Shown here in pieces: positions 1-7,963 of a stretch of DNA of 64,000 nt. A program made the translations under genes and the position numbers. The notes beneath the pieces were generated by a model that ran no database searches, was not told the DNA's origin, and was given only the letters and a program-made list of their open reading frames with translations. The first letter of the stretch is position 1, and each line of letters starts with the position of its first letter. This stretch comes from JAGNKE01 sp965230245 (GTDB lineage: Bacteria > Pseudomonadota > Alphaproteobacteria > Micavibrionales > Micavibrionaceae), in the NCBI GenBank assembly GCA_965230245.1, contig OZ246000.1:2294001-2358000 (forward strand). The letters run 5' to 3'.

Positions 1-1564
1 CAAGAAGAGTAATGTATTTCGGCAGCAAGCCGTTTTCACGGAAAAACAAACCCTGAGCGCTGACAATTCCATCATAGATTGAGAGTTCTATCTCTTTTAT
101 AACGCGCTGCTCCGGTGCATCCAGATCAAGCACAATTTTTCCGACTTGTTTAATGTCACGGTCAATGGGAACACGGAAATTAAATGTACCTTGTGTTTTA
201 TTATCTTGTGATTTCTCCGAAGAGAGTACAATGCTGCCTTGTATATCCTGAAATTGCACTGGTCCATAACGGTGACGGCCAAGTTCTGCATTGATTTCAG
301 CTTTCCAGCGAAGCGTAGGCTTATTTGCTTTAAAATTCCAAGAAAACTCTCCGCTAATGGCAGAAGACGCACCGGAAATTTTCGTACCGCCCACATGATT
401 AATTGTTTCCAAAGAAGCCAGAAAAGCACCGTTCAGTTCTGATTTTCCCTTGCTGCGTATAAATGATCCCTCAAGAGAAAGACCGCGCTTTTCACTCTCC
501 ACGGTAAACGTACCGGACAACCCGTCACGTAATGATATAAAGTTATTAAAAAAAACATTCAGAACAGGATTTTCAATAGAAAGGAAAGCATGCGGCAAGT
601 TTTCTTTTCCATCCAGTAAGCCGTTGTCCTGAAGGTAAGCGCGCAAATCATCAAGCTTCTTGGGCGTTATCATAACTTCGAATTGGCTACCCTTATCGGC
701 ATTCCATTTCCGGTTGGCAATAAAATCAATACTATTCTGACCAGCGGTACGACCCTCGATAAAAAGCGTCGGCTCACTGTTTTCCTTGACGATGGTGATA
801 TTCACATCCTGAAATGGTATTGCCTTCCAGTACATAGAGCCTGCAATGGCTTGAACTGTCAGGCTGACTGTTTGGTCTGGAAAGACAATGAATGTCGCTT
901 CGGATGTAGCCCTATTAATGCGTAAATCATCGAGGGCAAGCTGCAATTCCGTTGTTTCAGAAACCAACTCAAGATTTCCGCTAGGAGAGAGGTTACCCGA
1001 TACTTTAGAGGTAAAAGTAATTTTCTTTTGTCGACTTTTTACACGGCCAAGCAATTCAAGATTACTTTCGCTTTTGCGCGTAATTTGTCCCTCAACGTCA
1101 AGCTGAATGCCCCCTAGATTTTCTGAAAACAAATTGACTGTCGCATCCTCAAGATACATTTGCTTAACGGGAATCTTTTTCAATGTATCAAGGAGCAAAG
1201 CGCCATTCTGCCAGCCGGCAATCGTAGGCACAAAGGTTTCGGAAAGCTCGCCGGTCAATTGAAGCTCCTTGACCAGAATACGTTCAACAAGTCCGTCATT
1301 AAGCATATAACCGAAAGTCGTGTAATTTGCCTCAAGATAGCCAATCTGACTGAAACTCTTTTCATCAAGGGAAATATCCTTGAGGGTGACTTTGCCGAAA
1401 TCACTTTCAATAGAGCCGATATGTGCATCACCAAACCCGAGCTTGCTCAGCGCCTCGCTAACCCTGATTTCAACTTGTGCGGGGACATACCAAAGCAACA
1501 CGTACACGTACGTGCCGCCAAGCATGACGGACAGGAATAAGGCAAATTTCAAAAAATTGCGCAT
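1..1564 (-). CDS. YdbH-like / AsmA-like envelope protein, cut by the left window edge
   Basis: An uninterrupted reverse-strand frame runs from an ATG at 1564 to the left edge, giving 521 codons with the 3' end missing. The N-terminus starts MRNFLKFALFLSVML and continues as one hydrophobic segment (about residues 4-26), which reads as a membrane anchor. The rest is rich in alternating beta-type stretches (VDVEGQIT-like, VSGNLSPSGNLELVS) as in AsmA/YdbH-type lipid-transport bridges. The end of the visible part (IYDGIVSAQGLFF) resembles the start of the YdbH C-terminal domain of Pfam family PF11739. YdbH-family proteins are linked to phospholipid transport between the two membranes. It lies 64 bp downstream of parE on the same strand. 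The family call is by eye. Another AsmA-like family is the main alternative. Confidence 0.55.
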   Translation of the reverse strand, partial: MRNFLKFALFLSVMLGGTYVYVLLWYVPAQVEIRVSEALSKLGFGDAHIGSIESDFGKVTLKDISLDEKSFSQIGYLEANYTTFGYMLNDGLVERILVKELQLTGELSETFVPTIAGWQNGALLLDTLKKIPVKQMYLEDATVNLFSENLGGIQLDVEGQITRKSESNLELLGRVKSRQKKITFTSKVSGNLSPSGNLELVSETTELQLALDDLRINRATSEATFIVFPDQTVSLTVQAIAGSMYWKAIPFQDVNITIVKENSEPTLFIEGRTAGQNSIDFIANRKWNADKGSQFEVMITPKKLDDLRAYLQDNGLLDGKENLPHAFLSIENPVLNVFFNNFISLRDGLSGTFTVESEKRGLSLEGSFIRSKGKSELNGAFLASLETINHVGGTKISGASSAISGEFSWNFKANKPTLRWKAEINAELGRHRYGPVQFQDIQGSIVLSSEKSQDNKTQGTFNFRVPIDRDIKQVGKIVLDLDAPEQRVIKEIELSIYDGIVSAQGLFFRENGLLPKYITLL

Positions 1565-1628
1565 GAAAAGGGCAAGACGTTATTTTTAAGAGTTATCTTA
1601 ACTTAAACTATCACGCAAAAAACAATCT

Positions 1629-3650
1629 TTAAACATCTATATCTTCAACAAATTTTGCATTGCTCTGAATGAAGTCAAAGCGGGCTTCGGCATTTGTGCC
1701 CATCAACCTTCTGACAAGGTCATCAACGTCTGCGGAAGTATCGATATCAAGGTCTTCTTCGCTCATTTCATCCGCGGCAATACCAAGAGACGCAACAACA
1801 TCTGGCAAAGTCACACGTAAAAGAACGCGGTTTTCAGGATTCATTGTCGTTTCTTTAAGCTCTGGTGCCATCATTTCACCTAGCCCCTTATAACGCTGAA
1901 TGTCTATTTTGCTTTTATCCTTGAACTTGGTCTCAAGCAGACGATCTTTCTCTTCATCCGTCATGGCATAAGCAGAAACTTTACCGCTCGAAATCTTATA
2001 AAGCGGTGGCTGCGCTAAATACAAATGCCCATTTTCTATGAGCGGGCGCATCTGGGAGTAAAAGAACGTCACAAGTAACGACGCAATATGCGCGCCGTCT
2101 ACATCAGCATCGGTCATAATAATGATGCGCTCATAACGAAGCTTATCGAGATTGAAATCCTTACCGGCACCACAGCCCAAAGCCTGCACAAGATCCTGGA
2201 TTTGCTGATTGGCAATAATTTTGTCGCGTGAGGCACTGACAACGTTCAGAATCTTTCCGCGCAAAGGCATGATTGCCTGTGTCTCACGATTACGAGCCGT
2301 TTTGGCTGTACCGCCCGCACTGTCGCCCTCAACGATAAACAGCTCCGTATCATCAGAATTATTCCGGCTGCAATCCGCAAGCTTTCCGGGAAGCCGAAGC
2401 TTCTGCGTCGCACTTTTCCGGGCAGTAGCGCGTTCGTTCTTCCTGCGCTGACGTTCTTCGGCCTTGAGAATAATACTGGCCAGTAAAGCGTTACTTGTAT
2501 TCGGATCACGCGAAAGCCAATGATCAAAATGATCACGAATTGCGGTATCGACCAAACGCGTAACCTCGGCTGTAGCAAGTTTTTCTTTTGTCTGCCCCTG
2601 AAATTGCGGGTTTTTTATAAAAACGGACAACAGAACCGCAGCACCTGAAAGAATATCATCAGGTGTAACGAGTGAAACCTTCTTTTGTCCCGTCATATCG
2701 CCGTAGCTACGAAAACCCTTTGAAAGAGCGGAGCGCAAACCGCTTTCATGCGTACCACCTTGCGGAGTAGGGATAGTGTTACAGTATGTATGTGAAAAAC
2801 CGTCTTCATGTTCCATCCATGCAATAGCAAACTCCACCTTGCCCTTATTGTCCGGTAAGTCAGCTTTACCGTGAAAGGCTTTCGGAATAACGGTTTGCTT
2901 GTCCTTAAGAGAAGTTGCAAGAAAGTCCATCAAACCGTTTGGAAACTTAAAGACGTCTTCCTCTTTGACTTTGCTATCCGGAAGGATAAGCGAGGGATCG
3001 CATTTCCATCGTATCTCGATACCGGAGAAAAGATACGCCTTAGACCGTGTCATACCATAGAGCCAAGACGGTTTAAATTTTAACTTGGGCCCGAAAATCT
3101 CGGGATCAGGCCGAAACGTAACACTTGTGCCGCGACGATTATGAATATCGCCCATCTCTTTCAGGGTAGTTGTAGGCGTACCTTGCGAAAACTCCTGACG
3201 GTAAAGCTTCTTGCTTCTGGCCACCTCAACAATCATCTTGTCAGACAAAGCATTAACAACGGAAATGCCTACACCATGCAGACCGCCCGCGGTTTCATAA
3301 GATTTGTTACTAAATTTTCCGCCAGAGTGCAGCGTGGTCAAAATAACCTCAAGCGCTGATTTTTTTGGAAATTTAGGATGTTTGTCTACGGGTATTCCAC
3401 GGCCGTTATCACGGATTGTCAGCATATTATCCGGCTCAAGCGTCACCTCAATCCAGTCGGCATGCCCCGCAACAGCCTCATCCATGGAATTGTCCAAAAT
3501 CTCGCCGGCAAGATGGTGAAAAGCACGCTCATCAGTGCCGCCGACATACATGCCAGGACGCTTTCGAACAGGCTCTAGCCCTTCCAGAACCTCAATATCC
3601 GAAGCATTATAATTATCACTGCCATCGTCGCCGTTATTGTTCTTTGCCAT
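1629..3650 (-). CDS. parE: DNA topoisomerase IV subunit B (ParE)
   Basis: ParE is the ATPase subunit of the type IIA topoisomerase that unlinks daughter chromosomes. With 673 residues it has ParE size, well short of a typical GyrB of about 800. The GHKL ATPase domain shows EILDNSMDE near residue 50 and DNGRGIP near 82. A transducer domain follows. The TOPRIM domain has EGDSAGG near residue 440 and the metal-binding TDADVDGAHI near 513. The C-terminal GyrB-type tail contains the IQRYKGLGEM motif. The start at 3650 follows a short untranslated region shared with the divergent gene at 3866. GyrB is the only close alternative, and the length and lack of the GyrB insert favour ParE. Confidence 0.93.
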   Translation of the reverse strand: MAKNNNGDDGSDNYNASDIEVLEGLEPVRKRPGMYVGGTDERAFHHLAGEILDNSMDEAVAGHADWIEVTLEPDNMLTIRDNGRGIPVDKHPKFPKKSALEVILTTLHSGGKFSNKSYETAGGLHGVGISVVNALSDKMIVEVARSKKLYRQEFSQGTPTTTLKEMGDIHNRRGTSVTFRPDPEIFGPKLKFKPSWLYGMTRSKAYLFSGIEIRWKCDPSLILPDSKVKEEDVFKFPNGLMDFLATSLKDKQTVIPKAFHGKADLPDNKGKVEFAIAWMEHEDGFSHTYCNTIPTPQGGTHESGLRSALSKGFRSYGDMTGQKKVSLVTPDDILSGAAVLLSVFIKNPQFQGQTKEKLATAEVTRLVDTAIRDHFDHWLSRDPNTSNALLASIILKAEERQRRKNERATARKSATQKLRLPGKLADCSRNNSDDTELFIVEGDSAGGTAKTARNRETQAIMPLRGKILNVVSASRDKIIANQQIQDLVQALGCGAGKDFNLDKLRYERIIIMTDADVDGAHIASLLVTFFYSQMRPLIENGHLYLAQPPLYKISSGKVSAYAMTDEEKDRLLETKFKDKSKIDIQRYKGLGEMMAPELKETTMNPENRVLLRVTLPDVVASLGIAADEMSEEDLDIDTSADVDDLVRRLMGTNAEARFDFIQSNAKFVEDIDV

Positions 3651-3853
3651 GTATGGAAGCCGCCATTTGATGTTATATTACTTTAGATTAAACCTAAAAA
3701 TTATCCTCTGAATCGCCATAACGCAACGCTTTTCAATCTCTTTAGCAAAAAATTACATCTGATTTAGACCGAAAACATAATTTGGTGTACAATATACAAT
3801 CAACATTGCGATTTAAAAAAACATCGAATATCTTTACAAAGATACAAAAAGCT

Positions 3854-3857
3854 GGAG
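3854..3857 (+). promoter_or_regulatory. Shine-Dalgarno GGAG selecting a TTG start
   Basis: GGAG lies 8 bases before the TTG at 3866. The TTG is followed at once by a typical signal peptide. A longer in-frame reading from the TTG at 3782 would bury this signal peptide under 28 extra residues, so 3866 is the better start. Confidence 0.6.
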
Positions 3858-3865
3858 AAGCACAT

Positions 3866-5080
3866 TTGAATAAATCCTGTTTTATTGCCGTAAAGAAAAG
3901 TCTTTTTCTGATTTGTTTTGCGGTTGGACTGCTTTTAGCCTCACACCATAATGCAAACTCTGCGGATGGTGAGGCCAAAAAATCGACTGCGATAGATCGG
4001 TTTAAAAAGCCTATGCCTGAAATGCAGCCTCTGGAGATGGAGAAGTTCATTGAATTAACTGAAGAGCACAAAGATATTCCCTATAACGATAAATCACTTG
4101 CTTATAGCATCCGGTGGCCCAAAGGGTGGGAAAAAGGCGAGGACAAAAAAGTTGGAAACTTCGACCTGAATACAAAGCTTTTCACAAGCATTAGCATATT
4201 TCACGGGCCCCCAAGAATGGGCGGGCGAAGCAGACTGGAAATAAAAGCAGTAGACCTTCAATACCAACTAACCGCAGAGCAGTGGTATCTTCAATATGTA
4301 CTTGAAAGTGGTCAGACGCTGGAAGGGTTTATCGTTCACAGCGAGCGCAAAGTAGAAGCCTTGAAAATCGTTATGGAACATGACACGTCTTATTACGTGC
4401 GCTCAACAATACTCCTGAACGGGAGGCGGGTTTTAATGGCGCAATATTACGTACCGATGTTTTTCTGGAACGATGAAAAAGCCCTTCAGGCGAGATGCGT
4501 ACAAAGCTTTAAAGAGCTTTATCCCAGAGAAGATACAATAGAAAATATGGCGGCTTTTCAGTTCTTGGATATTGCCGAAGTAAAGTATCCGGAATCTTGG
4601 AAAATTTGGGCAAAGCCCCTTAAAGACGTCAATAAGATGAATATTAAATTTCTGAATGTACGTGAAACCATTACACGTTGGAAACAGACCCAAGAATCGA
4701 TTGAAGGTCAGGTTGATGCAACTCTTGTTTCGAGTTTGTCTTCGGACTCGCTGCTTAGAGAAATTGAAGAATACAAAAAGACGCTTGAAGGAACCGGAAT
4801 GCTGGTTGGTACAAAAATGTATACCGAACCGGAATTGGACTACAATGAGAATTTTTCCTTCGCTGTAACAGAAGTATATGAGGGAATAGACAGCACGAAT
4901 GATTCGATTGACTATGAGTTGTGGTTTACAGTCATGGTATCGGGTAACTATTACTACTTCATTACGCTTTTAACGCCCTCTCGCAATGAATCTTATTTTA
5001 CATGGGCTAGAAACAGCCAGACATATAAAATTATCATTGAAGGCATAACACCATCATCGGGTGGTTTTCTGGAGCAATAA
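3866..5080 (+). CDS. Secreted hypothetical protein, 404 residues
   Basis: I do not recognise the family. From the TTG at 3866 the protein begins with two lysines and a hydrophobic core (about residues 9-24), then ASHHNANSADGEA, which looks like a Sec signal peptide cleaved near ANSA, so it should act in the periplasm or outside. The mature part seems to hold two related lobes. Each begins with a Trp-containing strand (IRWPKGWE near residue 75; VKYPESWKIW near 220) and ends with a strand-turn-helix (AQYYVPMFFWNDEKALQA near 190; YYYFITLLTPSRNESYF near 370). This suggests an internal duplication, perhaps of a PsbP/Mog1-like fold, but that is inference. It is divergent from parE and convergent with glnA, with no operon partner. 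Confidence 0.75.
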   Translation: MNKSCFIAVKKSLFLICFAVGLLLASHHNANSADGEAKKSTAIDRFKKPMPEMQPLEMEKFIELTEEHKDIPYNDKSLAYSIRWPKGWEKGEDKKVGNFDLNTKLFTSISIFHGPPRMGGRSRLEIKAVDLQYQLTAEQWYLQYVLESGQTLEGFIVHSERKVEALKIVMEHDTSYYVRSTILLNGRRVLMAQYYVPMFFWNDEKALQARCVQSFKELYPREDTIENMAAFQFLDIAEVKYPESWKIWAKPLKDVNKMNIKFLNVRETITRWKQTQESIEGQVDATLVSSLSSDSLLREIEEYKKTLEGTGMLVGTKMYTEPELDYNENFSFAVTEVYEGIDSTNDSIDYELWFTVMVSGNYYYFITLLTPSRNESYFTWARNSQTYKIIIEGITPSSGGFLEQ

Positions 5081-5137
5081 AAAGCCAACAGCTTAAAAAA
5101 CTAATTTTCTAAGACTTTTACAGATATTAACTTAACA

Positions 5138-6568
5138 CTATGTAGAGTAGTACATAGCGAACTCTATCGGGTGCGGCATGGTGTCGACTTGACTGACTTC
5201 ATCCGTCTTCAGCGCGATATAACCTTGGATCATATCGGTTGTGAAAACATCTCCTTTAAGTAAAAACTCATGATCATTGGCAAGCGCAGTTAGAGCCTCT
5301 CTAAGCGAACCGCACGCAGTTGGAATATCCAATAACTCTTCTTCCGGCAAAGCATAAAGATCCTTATCCATCGCTTCTCCGGGATGAATTTTGTTCTCAA
5401 CGCCATCTAGCCCCGCCATCAGCATCGCTGCAAAGGCAAGATAGGGGTTTGCAGTCGGGTCGGGAAATCGAACCTCGACACGTTTGCCGCCCGGCGCACT
5501 GGAAAAGGGAATTCGACACGATGCGGAGCGGTTGCCTTTGGAATAGGCCAAAAGGACAGGCGCTTCATAACCGGGGACAAGCCGCTTGTAACTATTCGTT
5601 GTCGGGTTCGTAAAAGCATTTAAGGCACGGGCGTGTTTAAGAATACCGCCAATGTAGTAAAGCCCTGTATCGGACAATCCCGAATACCCGTCGCCCGCAA
5701 ACATGGGCTTTCCGGCCTTCCAGATAGACTGGTGAACATGCATCCCAGATCCATTATCACCAAAAACAGGTTTGGGTAAAAACGTCGCGCTTTTGCCATA
5801 GCTATGCGCAACGTTGTGAACGGCGTGTTTATACATCTGCAAATTATCCGCACAGGTCAGAAGAGTTGCAAATCGCATCCCTAACTCACATTGGCTCGGC
5901 GCGACTTCATGATGATGTTTCTCGACCTGAACACCCATACTTTCCAGCACAGTCAACATTTCTGAACGGATATCGGAAAGACTGTCAACAGGTGCTTCCG
6001 GGAAATATCCGCCTTTAACACCCGGGCGATGCCCCATATTGCCTGTGGGGTATTCACGGCCTCGATTATAAGGCCCCTCAATGCTGTCGATTTTGTAACC
6101 GACATGATTCATGTCCGTATTGATCTGTACGTTATCAAAAACAAAAAATTCAGGCTCCGGTCCGAAATAGGCTGTGTCTGCAAGACCGGACTTCTTAATA
6201 TATGCCTCCGCAGCCTTCGCGATAGAACGGGGATCGCGGTTGTATGGCTTGTTCGTGTTCGGATCATAAATATCACAGAATAGCTTGATTGTTTTCTGTG
6301 CCGCAAAAGGATCATACGTAACCCTCAAAAGATCAGGCTTGAGGTTCATGTCAGATTCATTGATCGTTTTCCAGCCCGCAATAGACGAACCGTCAAAGAA
6401 AGTCCCGTTCTCTAGAATATCCTTGTCGACATAGTCTGCTTTTAACGTCAGATGCTGCCACTTGCCGCGAAGGTCTGTGAAGTTGAAATCAACATACTCG
6501 ATATTTTGATCTTCAATATATTTAAGGAGTTCTGCAGCAGTCTTAAAAGACAAAGCATACTTATTCAC
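5138..6568 (-). CDS. glnA: Type I glutamine synthetase
   Basis: Glutamine synthetase joins ammonia to glutamate using ATP and is the main cytoplasmic ammonia-assimilation enzyme. The 476-residue length and the motifs FDGSSIAGW (about residues 58-66), GPEPEFFVF (about 139), NGSGMHVHQS (about 272) and NRSASCRIP (about 348) are those of bacterial GlnA. A tyrosine in DKDLYALPEEE (about residue 401) matches the adenylylation site of the GSI-beta group, so activity is probably controlled by GlnE. In many alphaproteobacteria glnB sits just upstream. Here the upstream neighbour is a divergent tRNA-His, so glnA stands alone. No clear sigma-54 promoter was seen in the 166-bp gap. Confidence 0.96.
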   Translation of the reverse strand: MNKYALSFKTAAELLKYIEDQNIEYVDFNFTDLRGKWQHLTLKADYVDKDILENGTFFDGSSIAGWKTINESDMNLKPDLLRVTYDPFAAQKTIKLFCDIYDPNTNKPYNRDPRSIAKAAEAYIKKSGLADTAYFGPEPEFFVFDNVQINTDMNHVGYKIDSIEGPYNRGREYPTGNMGHRPGVKGGYFPEAPVDSLSDIRSEMLTVLESMGVQVEKHHHEVAPSQCELGMRFATLLTCADNLQMYKHAVHNVAHSYGKSATFLPKPVFGDNGSGMHVHQSIWKAGKPMFAGDGYSGLSDTGLYYIGGILKHARALNAFTNPTTNSYKRLVPGYEAPVLLAYSKGNRSASCRIPFSSAPGGKRVEVRFPDPTANPYLAFAAMLMAGLDGVENKIHPGEAMDKDLYALPEEELLDIPTACGSLREALTALANDHEFLLKGDVFTTDMIQGYIALKTDEVSQVDTMPHPIEFAMYYST

Positions 6569-6687
6569 GGGAAACCTCTTCGTTCTCTGATATAATTAAT
6601 GTCACAATTTTTAGCACGCAGGGTAGGGCACGGCAATCCGTATATCATTTTCTTGCGGCAGAAATTTCAAATTCAAGTATAATTGAC

Positions 6688-6715
6688 TTGACGTAACAGG
6701 GTCTTAGACTATAGA
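6688..6715 (+). promoter_or_regulatory. Candidate sigma-70 type promoter of the tRNA-His gene
   Basis: TTGACG (6688-6693) and TATAGA (6710-6715) are separated by 16 bases. The tRNA starts 19 bases after the -10 element, a suitable distance. Assignment rests on consensus match only. Confidence 0.5.
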
Positions 6716-6734
6716 CAAACAAGTCTTAGATTAT

Positions 6735-6811
6735 GGCGGCTGTAGCTCAGTTGGTAGAGCACTCGGTTGTGGTCCGAGCTGTCGCGGGTTCAAATCCCGT
6801 CAGTCGCCCCA
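6735..6811 (+). tRNA. tRNA-His (anticodon GTG), CCA encoded
   Basis: The cloverleaf folds by eye. The anticodon loop TTGTGGT gives GTG. G-1 at 6735 faces C73 at 6808, the universal histidine identity pair. The acceptor stem is 6736-6742 with 6801-6807, including one G-T wobble. CCA is encoded at 6809-6811. It stands alone between glnA (divergent) and the NAD(P)H-hydrate dehydratase gene. Confidence 0.95.
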
Positions 6812-6872
6812 TTTTATCCCTTTAGAACCTATCTCTCTATCATTTGGATCCATTAATCCGTATGATACCTGC

Positions 6873-7733
6873 ATGAAAAATAACCCTAAACTCTGGCAGG
6901 ATAAACTGATCCCGCCGACCAAAGAAGACCATAAATACACCCGCGGACAGGTCACGCTGCTCGGTGGCATGGAGATGACGGGCGCGACGTGTCTTGCAGC
7001 ACATGCCGCATCACGAACCGGGGCAGGGATGATCACAATCATCAGCCCGACCTTTCATTATCAGAAAAAACCCGATGCCGTAGATCCGACAATCATATAC
7101 CGCTCCTACAGGCCGAATTTCATCGTACTGGAGAACACAAGCATTACTGATCATATTAAACTGTCCGAATCCAAAGGGCGGAATGTTTGTGTGATAGGTC
7201 CAGGTCTGGGAAAGGGCCAAGGCAACATTACTCGTTCGACAATTTTAAGTGTGCTGCAAAGAAAAACACCTGTTGTACTGGACGCCGATGCCTTCAATGT
7301 TTTTCAGAGCAACCCTAAAGAATTGGTGGAGTCTTTGCACGAAGATGTAGTCCTCACGCCGCACGCTGGTGAATTTAAGCGGTTGTTTCCGAATTTTGAT
7401 ACAACACCAAAAGACGCCTCCGAACGTGCCGTCAATAACCAGCTCTTTACTATGGTCTATAAAGGCGCACATACGGTCATCGCACGACAGGGCAAGGATA
7501 CAATCATCAATGACAACGCTCCGCCGAGCTTGGCAACCGCAGGCTCGGGAGACGTTCTCACTGGTCTGATTGCCGGTTTGATGGCAACGGGGATGAAACC
7601 TTATGATGCGGCATGCGCAGGTGTTTGGATTCATGGAAAAGTCGCAAGCTTGGCTGGCTTTGGGCTCGTTTCTTCCGATTTGCCTGATTTTATTCCGAAA
7701 GTGATGCAAGAATTGCTTGGAATTACGAATTAA
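6873..7733 (+). CDS. nnrD: ADP-dependent (S)-NAD(P)H-hydrate dehydratase, stand-alone
   Basis: This enzyme dehydrates the damaged cofactor NAD(P)HX back to NAD(P)H using ADP or ATP. The 286 residues form one ribokinase-like domain with KEDHKYTRGQVTLLGG at the N-terminus, GPGLGKGQG in the middle, VLDADAFN, LTPHAGEFKRLFP, and the nucleotide-binding ATAGSGDVLTG near residue 222. In most bacteria this domain is fused to the NnrE epimerase as a protein of about 500 residues (YjeF). Here the epimerase half is absent from this gene and is not seen elsewhere in the window. The gene lies between two tRNA genes. The name nnrD is given on the domain only. Confidence 0.88.
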   Translation: MKNNPKLWQDKLIPPTKEDHKYTRGQVTLLGGMEMTGATCLAAHAASRTGAGMITIISPTFHYQKKPDAVDPTIIYRSYRPNFIVLENTSITDHIKLSESKGRNVCVIGPGLGKGQGNITRSTILSVLQRKTPVVLDADAFNVFQSNPKELVESLHEDVVLTPHAGEFKRLFPNFDTTPKDASERAVNNQLFTMVYKGAHTVIARQGKDTIINDNAPPSLATAGSGDVLTGLIAGLMATGMKPYDAACAGVWIHGKVASLAGFGLVSSDLPDFIPKVMQELLGITN

Positions 7734-7785
7734 TTACGCTAAAACCACGGCTCAGTCCTATGGTATAGGGCGTTTTGGCACACAT

Positions 7786-7871
7786 GCGGGTGTGGCGGAA
7801 TTGGTAGACGCGCTAGATTTAGGTTCTAGTGTCCTTCGGACGTGGGGGTTCAAGTCCCTCCACCCGCACCA
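7786..7871 (+). tRNA. tRNA-Leu (anticodon TAG), CCA encoded
   Basis: This is an 86-base class II tRNA with a long variable arm (TGTCCTTCGGACGT region). The anticodon loop TTTAGGT gives TAG, which reads CUA and related leucine codons. The acceptor stem GCGGGTG pairs with CACCCGC (7861-7867). The discriminator is A, and CCA is encoded at 7869-7871. Confidence 0.95.
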
Positions 7872-7963
7872 TCCTTCCGGTAAGTTTTGAAACACCGTTG
7901 AAGGAATTCAGGAAAAACCTGAAAAAATAGAATTTAGAAGTTTAGAAGAAAGAGATAGGAATA

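Noticed and set aside
5138..5157. 7-bp inverted repeat CTATGTA/TACATAG at the glnA stop codon
   Set aside because: It lies in the last codons, the stem is AT-rich and no T run follows closely, so I do not call a terminator.
6569..6734. Search for sigma-54/NtrC sites before glnA
   Set aside because: TGCCGTGCCC-type sequence on the reverse strand lacks the required GG and GC core, so no sigma-54 promoter is claimed.
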